Below are positions 9,516 through 16,020 of a stretch of 17,452 nucleotides of DNA, piece after piece. Within the stretch, counting starts at the first letter, position 1. Each line of letters begins with the position of its first letter. The notes beneath the pieces were generated by a model. It was given only the letters and a program-made list of their open reading frames with translations. It made no database searches and had not been told where the DNA came from. Both the position numbers and the translations under genes were made by a program. Origin of the DNA: Pleurocapsa sp. MO_226.B13 (GTDB taxonomy: Bacteria; Cyanobacteriota; Cyanobacteriia; Cyanobacteriales; Xenococcaceae); NCBI GenBank assembly GCA_030064795.1, contig JASJEI010000235.1:1-17452 (forward strand), written 5' to 3'.

Positions 9516-10160
9516 ATGAAACAACCCGATACTAACTACATATTGAGATTGCTACCTTTCTTTGCTGGAGGATTAGGGGGGGTTTTGCTTTTAGTTAATC
9601 GTTTGCTAACAGCACAAATTACCGATTCTCAAGCTCGTTCTGATGCCTTAGGAGTAATTGAGGGTGCAGTCTTGATTTTAGTGGGTTTACTCTGGCAACA
9701 AATTCAGGCGAAACCTCCCGATACAGTGACTCTAATTGGAAAGACGGGTTTAGAAATCGCTCCCGAACTAAAAGAAGCAGCAAAAACAGAATTAGCCTGG
9801 GCATCTCACTTACTATTAACTAATACGGTAACGCGATCGCTGGCGGTGTATTATGATGGCAAAACTATACTCAGACGTGGTGTACTGGGTGAAAATCCAG
9901 AAATTAAACCAGGAGCAATTGTCGAACGAGTATTATCGAAGCAAAAGCCTGTCTATTTGGTCAATCTGAATCTTTATCCAGGTAAAATAGAATTTGATTA
10001 TTTACCAGAAAATACTCAAGGAGTTATCTGTCAACCGATTGGAGATCGAGGAGTACTGATTTTAGGTGCGAATGCCCCCCGAAGCTATACCAAGCAAGAT
10101 GAAAAATGGATTGAAGGTATTGCTGACAAATTGGCTGTAACTTTGAGCGATTCTATTTAG
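9516..10160 (+). CDS. CCB2/CCB4-type cofactor assembly of complex C subunit B protein
   Basis: 214 residues. Two hydrophobic segments near the N-terminus (about 10-28 and 45-62) form a hairpin anchor, followed by a soluble GAF-like domain containing IEFDYLPENTQGVICQPIG and a conserved-looking end, NAPRSYTKQDEKWIEGIADK. This matches the cyanobacterial family annotated as cofactor assembly of complex C subunit B, homologous to plastid CCB2 and CCB4, which help attach haem c(i) covalently to cytochrome b6. It would act in the thylakoid membrane. The gene follows rpaB on the same strand and is the last ordinary chromosomal gene before the junction region. The ATG lacks an obvious Shine-Dalgarno sequence. 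Family assignment comes from recognised sequence pattern. Confidence 0.85.
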   Translation: MKQPDTNYILRLLPFFAGGLGGVLLLVNRLLTAQITDSQARSDALGVIEGAVLILVGLLWQQIQAKPPDTVTLIGKTGLEIAPELKEAAKTELAWASHLLLTNTVTRSLAVYYDGKTILRRGVLGENPEIKPGAIVERVLSKQKPVYLVNLNLYPGKIEFDYLPENTQGVICQPIGDRGVLILGANAPRSYTKQDEKWIEGIADKLAVTLSDSI

Positions 10161-10186
10161 AGGCTGCGATCGCCTCAACCTCGAAA

Positions 10187-10239
10187 CGGAGAGAGAGGGA
10201 TTCGAACCCTCTTTACTTCCTTCTTTTACAGATTACCAA
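10187..10239 (-). pseudogene. 3' fragment of a tRNA-Ser gene (probable integration scar)
   Basis: Read on the minus strand, this ends in a perfect T arm (GAGGG, TTCGAAT loop, CCCTC), the acceptor 3' strand TCTCTCC and discriminator G (complement of 10187), the combination expected for tRNA-Ser. The half-arm TCTGT at 10228-10232 and loop TTGGTAA (10233-10239) resemble the tRNA-Ser(GCU) anticodon arm, with G for C in the anticodon. The variable region shows no good stem. No partner strand (TCTCTCC on the + strand), D arm or 5' anticodon strand lies within the next 100 bp, so the tRNA is incomplete. Such 3' tRNA ends are typical att sites left by integrating elements. Confidence 0.65.
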
Positions 10240-10251
10240 TAGCTCAAACGC

Positions 10252-10295
10252 TTGCTCACTAACGTTTATAAACAAAGTGAGCAAAAAGTGAGCAA
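10252..10295. repeat. 11-bp tandem repeat with an inverted half-copy next to the tRNA fragment
   Basis: AAAGTGAGCAA occurs twice without a gap (10274-10284 and 10285-10295). Its inverted core TTGCTCACT lies at 10252-10260, 15 bp before the matching AGTGAGCAA. A partial further copy (AAAGTGAGT) lies near 10332. Repeats of this kind beside an att site could be binding sites for a recombinase or an excision factor; function is inferred from position only. Confidence 0.5.
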
Positions 10296-10434
10296 AGATT
10301 ATAATTACGAGATTGGTTACGAAACTTTACAAAGTGAGTGGAAAATACAGTGCAAACGTGCTCCTAGAGGCGTAACTCTGGTTAAAGGCGGTAACAACAT
10401 TTACCTTCAATTTAAGACCTGGAGTTTAGACTAA
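10252..10434 (+). pseudogene. Short ORF resembling the N-terminus of a tyrosine recombinase
   Basis: A 60-codon frame with a TTG start, reading away from the tRNA fragment. Its second half (KRAPRGVTLVKGGNNIYLQF) is reminiscent of the first beta strands of cyanobacterial tyrosine integrases, which begin with a basic, Ala-Pro/Lys-Gly, strand-forming segment. It stops before any arm-binding or catalytic domain could form. Position beside a tRNA 3' end is where an integrase gene is expected. The similarity is weak and judged by eye. If it is a recombinase it is a truncated remnant. The frame starts inside the repeats described at 10252-10295, so its first codons may be non-coding. Confidence 0.3.
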
Positions 10435-10659
10435 CCGTAGATTGAATGCCCGATAACGATAAGCAATCAACGGCTGACGCTTAGCGAAGATTTTGGCTCT
10501 TAATTGTGAAGTTGGAGAAGGCGATCGCTATTCCTGAAAATCTCTATTTAGTGGAATCGGTTAACGTTTCAGCTGCGCTTACCTTCGCTAAACGATTCCG
10601 GTTTATTTTTGGATGCGATGAGCATCACAGGAACAGGTCTGGACTCTTGCTTCGCACGC

Positions 10660-10812
10660 TCAGTGAATTCCCATCCACCAACTCTGGCAGCAAAGAGTGC
10701 TCGCGGCGACGCATACAACACGAAAACCGATAAAGTAGTTGCCGAAAGCGCGCGAATTGTTGAAGCGGTACGCTGAACGGCAGTTACGAGGATAGTAGAA
10801 CCAAGAACCACC
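10660..10812 (-). pseudogene. Orphan copy of the FGE-domain C-terminus: second DGR-type variable region
   Basis: On the minus strand this encodes GGSWFYYPRNCRSAYRF followed by NNSRAFGNYFIGFRVVCVAA, then a short unrelated tail before TGA. It is homologous to the last ~40 codons of the intact FGE gene 282 bp away. Homology starts almost exactly at the GGS codons; just upstream (10813 onward) the frame hits a stop and no FGE sequence precedes it. The two copies are nearly identical at fixed codons but differ at first and second positions of the variable codons, as for two products of one diversifying retroelement. It cannot be expressed as a full protein and is either the remnant of a second target gene or a displaced cassette. 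Confidence 0.8.
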
Positions 10813-10840
10813 GCTTTTTTAATGCCTGTCCCATCTTTTA

Positions 10841-10864
10841 CAGTAAACAGTCAACAGTTAACAG
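10841..10864. repeat. Three heptamers CAGTNAA plus CAG
   Basis: CAGTAAA, CAGTCAA and CAGTTAA lie in tandem, followed by CAG. Short heptamer repeats are common in cyanobacterial intergenic DNA; no function is claimed. They lie between the orphan variable region and the end of the FGE gene. Confidence 0.6.
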
Positions 10865-10940
10865 CGATCGATACTTATTATTTCTTAGCACTTTGTATTA
10901 CGATTGATACTAATATATAGTATAAAAATTTTTTTGGCGC

Positions 10941-10972
10941 AAAGGGCAAAAGGGCAAAAAGAGCAAAAGGGC
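10941..10972. repeat. Tandem (A)nGGGC / (A)nGAGC repeats
   Basis: Four units of 7-9 bp (AAAGGGC, AAAAGGGC, AAAAAGAGC, AAAAGGGC) end at the stop codon of the FGE gene. Low-complexity A-rich repeats of this kind are frequent in cyanobacterial intergenic regions. They sit immediately downstream of the variable region in the sense of its transcription. Confidence 0.6.
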
Positions 10973-12723
10973 TATGTAGTCTTCGCGGCGACGCACACAA
11001 CACGAAAACCGAGATTGATGAAGCGGTTACCGCGCGAATAGATGAAGCGATACGCAGAACGGCAGCTAATAGGATCGTCGAACCAAGAACCACCGCGTGT
11101 TACTTTGTTATTACCACTCCCTGAAACCCTTGCACTACCATCAGTTGGCGCATCTTGATAGTTGTCATGCCAATCATCTTGACACCATTCCCAAAGATTT
11201 CCATGCATATCGTATAAACCAAAGGCATTGGGCGGAAAACTGCCGACTGGTGTAGTTTGTTCTCGATATTCTCCTGGTGCTTCATCAGCAAAAGTTTCAC
11301 TCGCAAGATAGTTAGCTAATTCCCCAGTAATCGTTTCTCCAAAATGAAAGGGAGTGCTGGTTCCTGCACGAGCTGCATATTCCCATTCTGCTTCCGATGG
11401 CAGTCGATATTCATATCCTCCTGCTATCAAACTTGACAATCGCTTACAAAATTCCACTGCTTCCTCCCAGAAAATAGTTTCTACAGGAAGATCATCTCCT
11501 TGGAATCTAGAGGGATTGGGGCTAAGATCCCGTTCAATTTTTGGGAGAGCAGCGATCGCTCTCCACTGCGCTTGAGTCACTAAAAACTTACTCATAAAGA
11601 AGGGTTGAACAGTTACTTCATGTTGCGGTTTTTCTACTCTAAAATATTCCACACCAAATTTTTGAACTAGCCTTTCTATTCCCGCATCTTCTGTTCCCAT
11701 TAAAAACTTACCTCCAGGAATAGCGACCATTTCCAGGTTTACGCCATTTCCCAAGTCTTGAGTAAAAAACTCAGATTTTTGTGAATCTCTGCGAATAATT
11801 TCTCCGCGAGCATTAACCGTTAGCACCTCAAAGTTATCAGTAGTTCGGGGGATTTGCTCTGGATCGAGAAGTAAAACTGGTTTAGATATCCAACGTTCAG
11901 CTAATTGGGGCAAGAATAAAGCTGCCATAAATCCGCCTCCTGCCAAAGCAGTATAACCTGCTATTTGTAAAAACCTCCGTCGAGTCCAACGTCGAGGGGT
12001 TTGAATCGGTTGCGGAATCAATAAGCTAGTTCCAGCTATTTCGATCGCCTTTCCTTGTTTCGATACTTCCTTCAATTGACTAGTAGCAGTGACAATATCC
12101 CCACGGGCAAAATTTCCCAGACTTCGGGCATAGGTAAACAGGGGGGAAAATTCTGCTAGCGGTTCGGTCAAATTTTCCACCAAAGATTCCAGCCGCACCA
12201 ATTCCGTTCCCGAGTTCAGGGAGACTTGATAAAATGCTGCTAGTTGACGCACTGCTGCTGTGGGTTCGAGATAAGCTAATGCTGTCCATAATTGAGCGAG
12301 GGCAAAATCGCGCTCGTCGGGGTCATCGCTTGCTAGCAGAGGTTCCACATAAGCGAGTAAGAACTGAGCTAGTTCAGTGATTCTCTGTTGCCCGAAATTC
12401 CGCTCTTCCTGGAGCCGCTGAAGCAGGACATTGCGTACCACTCGCTCCATTTGATAAATTTCATATCCGACTTCAGACAATAGTTCGGAAAACAAGAGAT
12501 CGGCTACAGCTATCCAAGGAATATCCAGCGGTTGCTCATTGATATCGCCCTGAAAATTAGCCCAAAGACAATATAGTAAATCGGGGGTAACTGCCAAAGG
12601 AAAAGCAGCGTGACAGGCGAACCAGAGATGAGGATTGCCAAAACGTTGGCTAAAAGATTCAATTCGGCGATGAGCCTCTTGGAGTTCACCTTGTTGTAGG
12701 GAGCTCAAATTCCTCTTGTCCAT
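10972..12723 (-). CDS. FGE-sulfatase/C-type-lectin-fold protein with membrane segment: probable DGR target
   Basis: 583 residues. A helical N-terminal domain of unknown function (about 1-235, containing HLWFACHAAFPLAVTPDLLY) precedes a Tat-like motif T247-RRRFLQ-253 and a hydrophobic segment at about 255-275. An FGE-sulfatase domain follows (about 325-580), recognisable by EMVAIPGGKFLMG, RLPSEAEWEYAARAG, GLYDMHGNLWEWC and the end GFRVVC. Arginines before the membrane segment suggest N-inside, C-outside topology, so the FGE fold would face the periplasm. The first active-site cysteine of true formylglycine-generating enzymes appears replaced by D549, which is a variable position, so a ligand-binding role is more likely than enzyme activity. 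Last gene of the five-gene operon; it begins 6 bp after the VWA gene, with AAAGGTGA supplied by the end of that gene. Confidence 0.92.
   Translation of the reverse strand: MDKRNLSSLQQGELQEAHRRIESFSQRFGNPHLWFACHAAFPLAVTPDLLYCLWANFQGDINEQPLDIPWIAVADLLFSELLSEVGYEIYQMERVVRNVLLQRLQEERNFGQQRITELAQFLLAYVEPLLASDDPDERDFALAQLWTALAYLEPTAAVRQLAAFYQVSLNSGTELVRLESLVENLTEPLAEFSPLFTYARSLGNFARGDIVTATSQLKEVSKQGKAIEIAGTSLLIPQPIQTPRRWTRRRFLQIAGYTALAGGGFMAALFLPQLAERWISKPVLLLDPEQIPRTTDNFEVLTVNARGEIIRRDSQKSEFFTQDLGNGVNLEMVAIPGGKFLMGTEDAGIERLVQKFGVEYFRVEKPQHEVTVQPFFMSKFLVTQAQWRAIAALPKIERDLSPNPSRFQGDDLPVETIFWEEAVEFCKRLSSLIAGGYEYRLPSEAEWEYAARAGTSTPFHFGETITGELANYLASETFADEAPGEYREQTTPVGSFPPNAFGLYDMHGNLWEWCQDDWHDNYQDAPTDGSARVSGSGNNKVTRGGSWFDDPISCRSAYRFIYSRGNRFINLGFRVVCVAAKTT
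10984..11094 (-). repeat. DGR-type variable region at the 3' end of the FGE gene
   Basis: Codons 544-580 of the FGE gene. The framework GGSW, P551, C554, R555-S556-A557, R559, S563-R564 and GFRVVCVAA is shared with the orphan copy, while most positions between change. In the variable codons the third base is always C or T, as expected when AAC/AAT codons in a template are mutated at adenines. The shared 3' block (GGTTTTCGTGTTGT onward) occupies the position where the mutagenic-homing initiation site of a DGR is expected. The template repeat and reverse transcriptase are not in the window. Confidence 0.8.
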
Positions 12724-12729
12724 TACCCA

Positions 12730-14124
12730 TCACCTTTTGAGATATCCTCGTAAAACATTAATCGTTTCCTGAAACCCTTGACTACTTACTTCAAACATTG
12801 GCACTAAACGGGCAATTTCCCCTGCACTTGTCCCCTGCCAACGATCGTAAGGCATGGGATTGAGCCAAGCGAGATAGTTTACTTGCTGCCGAAGCTGCTC
12901 TAGGAAATCAGCGGTCAAATTAATCCTCTTGGGGTTAAGTCCACCCCGTAAAGCACCAGCATCGCTAAAAATCAGGGCTACTGTCCAATGAGCATCCAGT
13001 TTGGGGAGAATCTGGCTAATTAATTCCGCTTGTTGATGATAAGGGTCGTGATAGAGATATTCTAAGGGACAATTCTGAAAATAGTAGATACTTGTCTTCC
13101 CTAGTTTTCCTGCTTGTTGAACGGTTGCTACTAAAAGATCGGCAAGTCGATGAAAGGGCAGCATCGAGCCATCATAATCTATTAATAATAATAGTTGAGT
13201 TCGATTGATGCGAGGAGGAACCAATACTGGTTTAAGTAAAAATCCTTGACGACTGATTTGGTTAACGGTTGCCTTGATATCTAACTCGGTTGCTTTCCCA
13301 GAACGTTCTAGTCGGCGTAAATAACGCCAGCTTTGTTTCATCTGCCTAGGAGTAATGGGAAAATATTCATGGTTCATCAAAAAGCGATCGCTTTTGACTA
13401 ACTGAGCAATTTCGATTTTATTTATCTCCTGGGTTAGTTGCTCGGGAAACGAAGTATTGGCTTGATTTTGAGATACGGTCGAGATTTGCCGCTTATAACC
13501 AGAGAGACGTTTTGCTATCTTTTGACTAGCCCATCTAACAGCAATCACACCAATAACCATAGTAAAGGCGATCGTTAATAGTCCCCCCCAAAATAATGGT
13601 TGCGAAATTGTTGAGGTGATATTAGGAATTGCAATAACAGTTGGATTTTCTAATTGTGGTTCTGTTGGCGGTTCTTGTGTTGCTTCCGTGGGATTTTCTG
13701 GAGGGTTTTCCCTTGAAGTTTCTGGGTTTTCCTTAATCAAAGAGTCGGAATATATTATTACCATACTCAGTAATAAAACTCCCCCCAAAACCAGATTTCG
13801 TAGAGTTCTATTGGTCTGGCGTTTAGCTAAATTAGTTGCCGATTCTGGTAAATCTTCATCGATAGAAACATTAGAGCTACTAGTCAGAGGTAAAGAATCA
13901 GGCTTGCCGATCACCTGTTCAAAATGATAGTCAAAGATCCGCTTATCTTGAGGAGATTTGACCCAAAGGGTGCAGCATAAACGCGCCAATGCTGAGCGAT
14001 CTGGAAAGCCAAACCCCCCTCTGATTGCTTGTAATAGCAATTTATATTCCCCTATACCCAATGGTAAGCCAGCTTTTTGTAATCGGGTAAACAACTCCAA
14101 CAGCGGCAAATCTTCAATATCCAT
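12730..14124 (-). CDS. Two-pass membrane protein with VWA/CoxE-like domain
   Basis: 464 residues. The N-terminal ~75 residues form a small helical domain (LFTRLQKAGLPLGIGEYKLL) like those preceding VWA domains in SAV_2336-type proteins. Two transmembrane segments (about 110-127 and 176-196) flank a Pro/Glu/Thr-rich loop, probably extracytoplasmic. The C-terminal part (about 305-464) is a VWA-like domain with LLLLIDYDGSM at 311-321: D316-x-D318-G-S320 replaces the usual DxSxS metal-site motif. Later elements are FSDAGALRGG and the CoxE-like YLAWLNPMPYDRWQGTSA. VWA proteins of this kind pair with MoxR ATPases, and the moxR gene directly upstream overlaps by 11 bp. Role inferred: membrane-anchored partner of the ATPase. 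Confidence 0.85.
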   Translation of the reverse strand: MDIEDLPLLELFTRLQKAGLPLGIGEYKLLLQAIRGGFGFPDRSALARLCCTLWVKSPQDKRIFDYHFEQVIGKPDSLPLTSSSNVSIDEDLPESATNLAKRQTNRTLRNLVLGGVLLLSMVIIYSDSLIKENPETSRENPPENPTEATQEPPTEPQLENPTVIAIPNITSTISQPLFWGGLLTIAFTMVIGVIAVRWASQKIAKRLSGYKRQISTVSQNQANTSFPEQLTQEINKIEIAQLVKSDRFLMNHEYFPITPRQMKQSWRYLRRLERSGKATELDIKATVNQISRQGFLLKPVLVPPRINRTQLLLLIDYDGSMLPFHRLADLLVATVQQAGKLGKTSIYYFQNCPLEYLYHDPYHQQAELISQILPKLDAHWTVALIFSDAGALRGGLNPKRINLTADFLEQLRQQVNYLAWLNPMPYDRWQGTSAGEIARLVPMFEVSSQGFQETINVLRGYLKR

Positions 14125-15034
14125 TTTTCAAGTAACGTTGATGATCCTGCCAACGTTTTAACAGCACCCCCGCATAGGGCAACTTTCCTCGTAATTTTGC
14201 CAGTACTTCGTCTTCTGGTTCGCGGCGCAACACCTGAAACCAATCAATCAATTCACTGGTACTGACCATCTTCCCCGCATGAGTTTTATCCTTCTGCATT
14301 TGGTCTCGTAACTCTAAAAAACGTTTTACCGCCTGATTAACTAATAGTTCTGGTGGATTGTCGAAATGGGCATTGATAATTTCTATTAAACGCTCATCAC
14401 TGGGGAAATTGATATAGTGAAATAAGCAGCGACGCAAGAAGGCATCGGGTAAATCCTTCTCATCATTGCTAGTAATCAGGACAATTGGCGCTACCTCGGC
14501 TCGAACTATTTCTCCTGTTTCTTCTACTTTAAACCATCGCCGATCGAGCTCCATCAACAGATCGTTAGGAAAATCAAGATCTGCTTTGTCAATTTCATCA
14601 ATTAGCACCACTGTTTGCTTTTCATTGCGAAAAGCATTGCCCAACTGTCCCCATCGGACGTAGGTAGCAGGATCGCTAATCCGCTTAATTTCCTCCTGTT
14701 CAAGGATGTTATTGGCAGCCAGTTGAGCATCCCGCAAACGAGCCACCGCATCGTAGGAATAAAGACCTTCTCGCGCTACAGAGGTGGATTTGACACACCA
14801 TATTTCTAAGGGCAACTTCAACTCGTGAGCTACCGCACGAGCCAACTCGGTTTTCCCAGATCCTGGCTCCCCTTTGATTAAAAGTGGTCGCTGTAAGTAT
14901 ATCGCGATGTTTACCGCCTCCACTAACTCGGTACTTGGTAAATAAGGCAATAACAATTGCCCCATTTCATCCCGTTCTCCTAGTTGGGGCTGCACAGTAC
15001 CTGTATATTGGGGTAAATTATTTAGAGTTTCCAC
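14114..15034 (-). CDS. MoxR-type AAA+ ATPase
   Basis: Counted from the GTG at 15034 the protein has 306 residues. Walker A is GEPGSGKT (55-62) and Walker B VVLIDEID (142-149), followed by DLDFPNDLLMELDRR. Sensor-1 lies in IVLITSNDEKDLP and the arginine pair in FLRRC near 201-202. The frame is open further upstream to a TTG at 15070, but that start would overlap the previous gene by 49 bp and add a basic, unconserved-looking stretch; the GTG (VETLNNLPQYTG) overlaps it by 13 bp and fits the family's start better. MoxR proteins act as ATP-driven chaperones or activators together with a VWA partner, which is the next gene here. Acts in the cytosol, probably as a hexamer. Confidence 0.9.
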   Translation of the reverse strand: METLNNLPQYTGTVQPQLGERDEMGQLLLPYLPSTELVEAVNIAIYLQRPLLIKGEPGSGKTELARAVAHELKLPLEIWCVKSTSVAREGLYSYDAVARLRDAQLAANNILEQEEIKRISDPATYVRWGQLGNAFRNEKQTVVLIDEIDKADLDFPNDLLMELDRRWFKVEETGEIVRAEVAPIVLITSNDEKDLPDAFLRRCLFHYINFPSDERLIEIINAHFDNPPELLVNQAVKRFLELRDQMQKDKTHAGKMVSTSELIDWFQVLRREPEDEVLAKLRGKLPYAGVLLKRWQDHQRYLKNGY

Positions 15035-16014
15035 AGTCGTTCTACTTCGTCGTAGTAGTTGTAACCACAACGCTCAAAAATACCTTGTAACACATCTTCG
15101 GGAATCCCGTCATCACTCTGGGAGAGGATAGAACTAACGGTATCATCAACGTTATGGGTTAGTTCGTAGGGCAATTCGTTAAACTCGTGTAACATCCAAT
15201 CAGTTACATTTTCTTCTGTGAATTTACTAATATTTGGCGATCGCACAGGCGCATCAGCCTGGTTACTATTAACTCGATCTACAAAAAGGCGATCTAAATT
15301 GCCCACCGAGCCATCGTAGTCGATAAAAAATATCAACAACTTATACTTGCTCGCACGCAAACCAGCTTGTCGAACTTTCTGAGCTAGAGGCTGCCAAAAT
15401 TCTTTAATCAATTGTTCTAAATAGTCTTGGGGGATAAAATTGACATCGTGGAAAACTAAGAGAACATTCTCCGTTTGCCATAATCGATAAACCCCTTCAG
15501 CAATTTCTAAGGGTGAAGGTGGCGGGTATCGTTTCCCTAAAACCTTATTCCCCAGTTCTCGCCATAATGTCTGGACATCGATTCTTCGCACCGTGCGAGA
15601 TAACTCAATCCTGATTTTCTTGTAGTTTGTGTTGTGGGGAACATACTGCTCAACTAAGCGATTCAACAACCATCGCTGTCCATATCTGAGAGAGCCATGA
15701 ATCAAAAAAGCGGCTACTGACTGGGCTTGGATCAATCTGAGAAATAATCGTACTTGTCTCTCATAACCTAATTTCAAGAGCATACGATAGAGTTGCTCAC
15801 TATTAGAAGTTTTATCTAACTCTTTTAACTCTTGGTTAATTCTCTCCCGTTCTTGTTGGGCTTCCTTAATCTGCTGTTGTAGCTGCCAAATTTCTTTGGG
15901 ACGCAGGTTGCTCGTTCTCTCGGCTTGACTTAAATACTCAATCTCATTACTCAGAGCATTATATTTCTGTTGTAGTTCACTATAGCGACGTTTGAGATGT
16001 TCATCAAGGAGCAT
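15022..16014 (-). CDS. Adaptor: helical effector-associated-type domain plus inactive STAND-like NTPase
   Basis: 330 residues. Residues 1-68 are a charged helical, coiled-coil-like module homologous without gaps to the C-terminus of the neighbouring caspase. From about 75 a STAND-like domain follows, in which the P-loop place reads IHGSLRYGQRWLLNRL: G112-Q113-R114 stands where GKS/T is needed, so ATP binding is not expected. A Walker B-like strand VLLVFHDVN (about 184-192) is also altered, while overall order and hydrophobic strands (KLLIFFIDYDG) are kept. This fits the inactive STAND (iSTAND) type known from predicted bacterial conflict systems. Starts 6 bp after the caspase stop. Inferred role: adaptor that gathers the caspase through module-module contact and links it to the MoxR/VWA pair. 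Confidence 0.75.
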   Translation of the reverse strand: MLLDEHLKRRYSELQQKYNALSNEIEYLSQAERTSNLRPKEIWQLQQQIKEAQQERERINQELKELDKTSNSEQLYRMLLKLGYERQVRLFLRLIQAQSVAAFLIHGSLRYGQRWLLNRLVEQYVPHNTNYKKIRIELSRTVRRIDVQTLWRELGNKVLGKRYPPPSPLEIAEGVYRLWQTENVLLVFHDVNFIPQDYLEQLIKEFWQPLAQKVRQAGLRASKYKLLIFFIDYDGSVGNLDRLFVDRVNSNQADAPVRSPNISKFTEENVTDWMLHEFNELPYELTHNVDDTVSSILSQSDDGIPEDVLQGIFERCGYNYYDEVERLWKL

Positions 16015-16020
16015 TAGAAG

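Noticed and set aside
10187..10290. Complete tRNA gene
   Set aside because: Only the 3' side is present; the acceptor 5' strand, D arm and 5' anticodon strand are missing.
10252..10295. CRISPR array
   Set aside because: Units of 11 bp are directly adjacent, without spacers.
10506..10733. Plus-strand 75-codon frame (KLEKAIAIPENLYLVES)
   Set aside because: Antisense to the orphan variable region over its second half, no recognisable family and a GTG start without a ribosome binding site. The rest of 10435-10659 shows nothing else I can support.
10569..10811. Minus-strand 80-codon frame starting MVLGSTILV
   Set aside because: Out-of-frame reading of the orphan FGE variable region. The same shifted start appears over the intact gene (10878-11093), because both copies share the nucleotide framework.
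10660..10812. Orphan copy as the DGR template repeat
   Set aside because: A template should carry adenines where the variable region differs. Here codons 6, 7, 22 and 24 have T, T, C and G, so it is another variable copy, not the template.
15035..15070. Upstream TTG start for the MoxR gene
   Set aside because: It would deepen the overlap with the previous gene to 49 bp and add a basic stretch unlike the conserved N-terminus; the GTG at 15034 is preferred, without proof.
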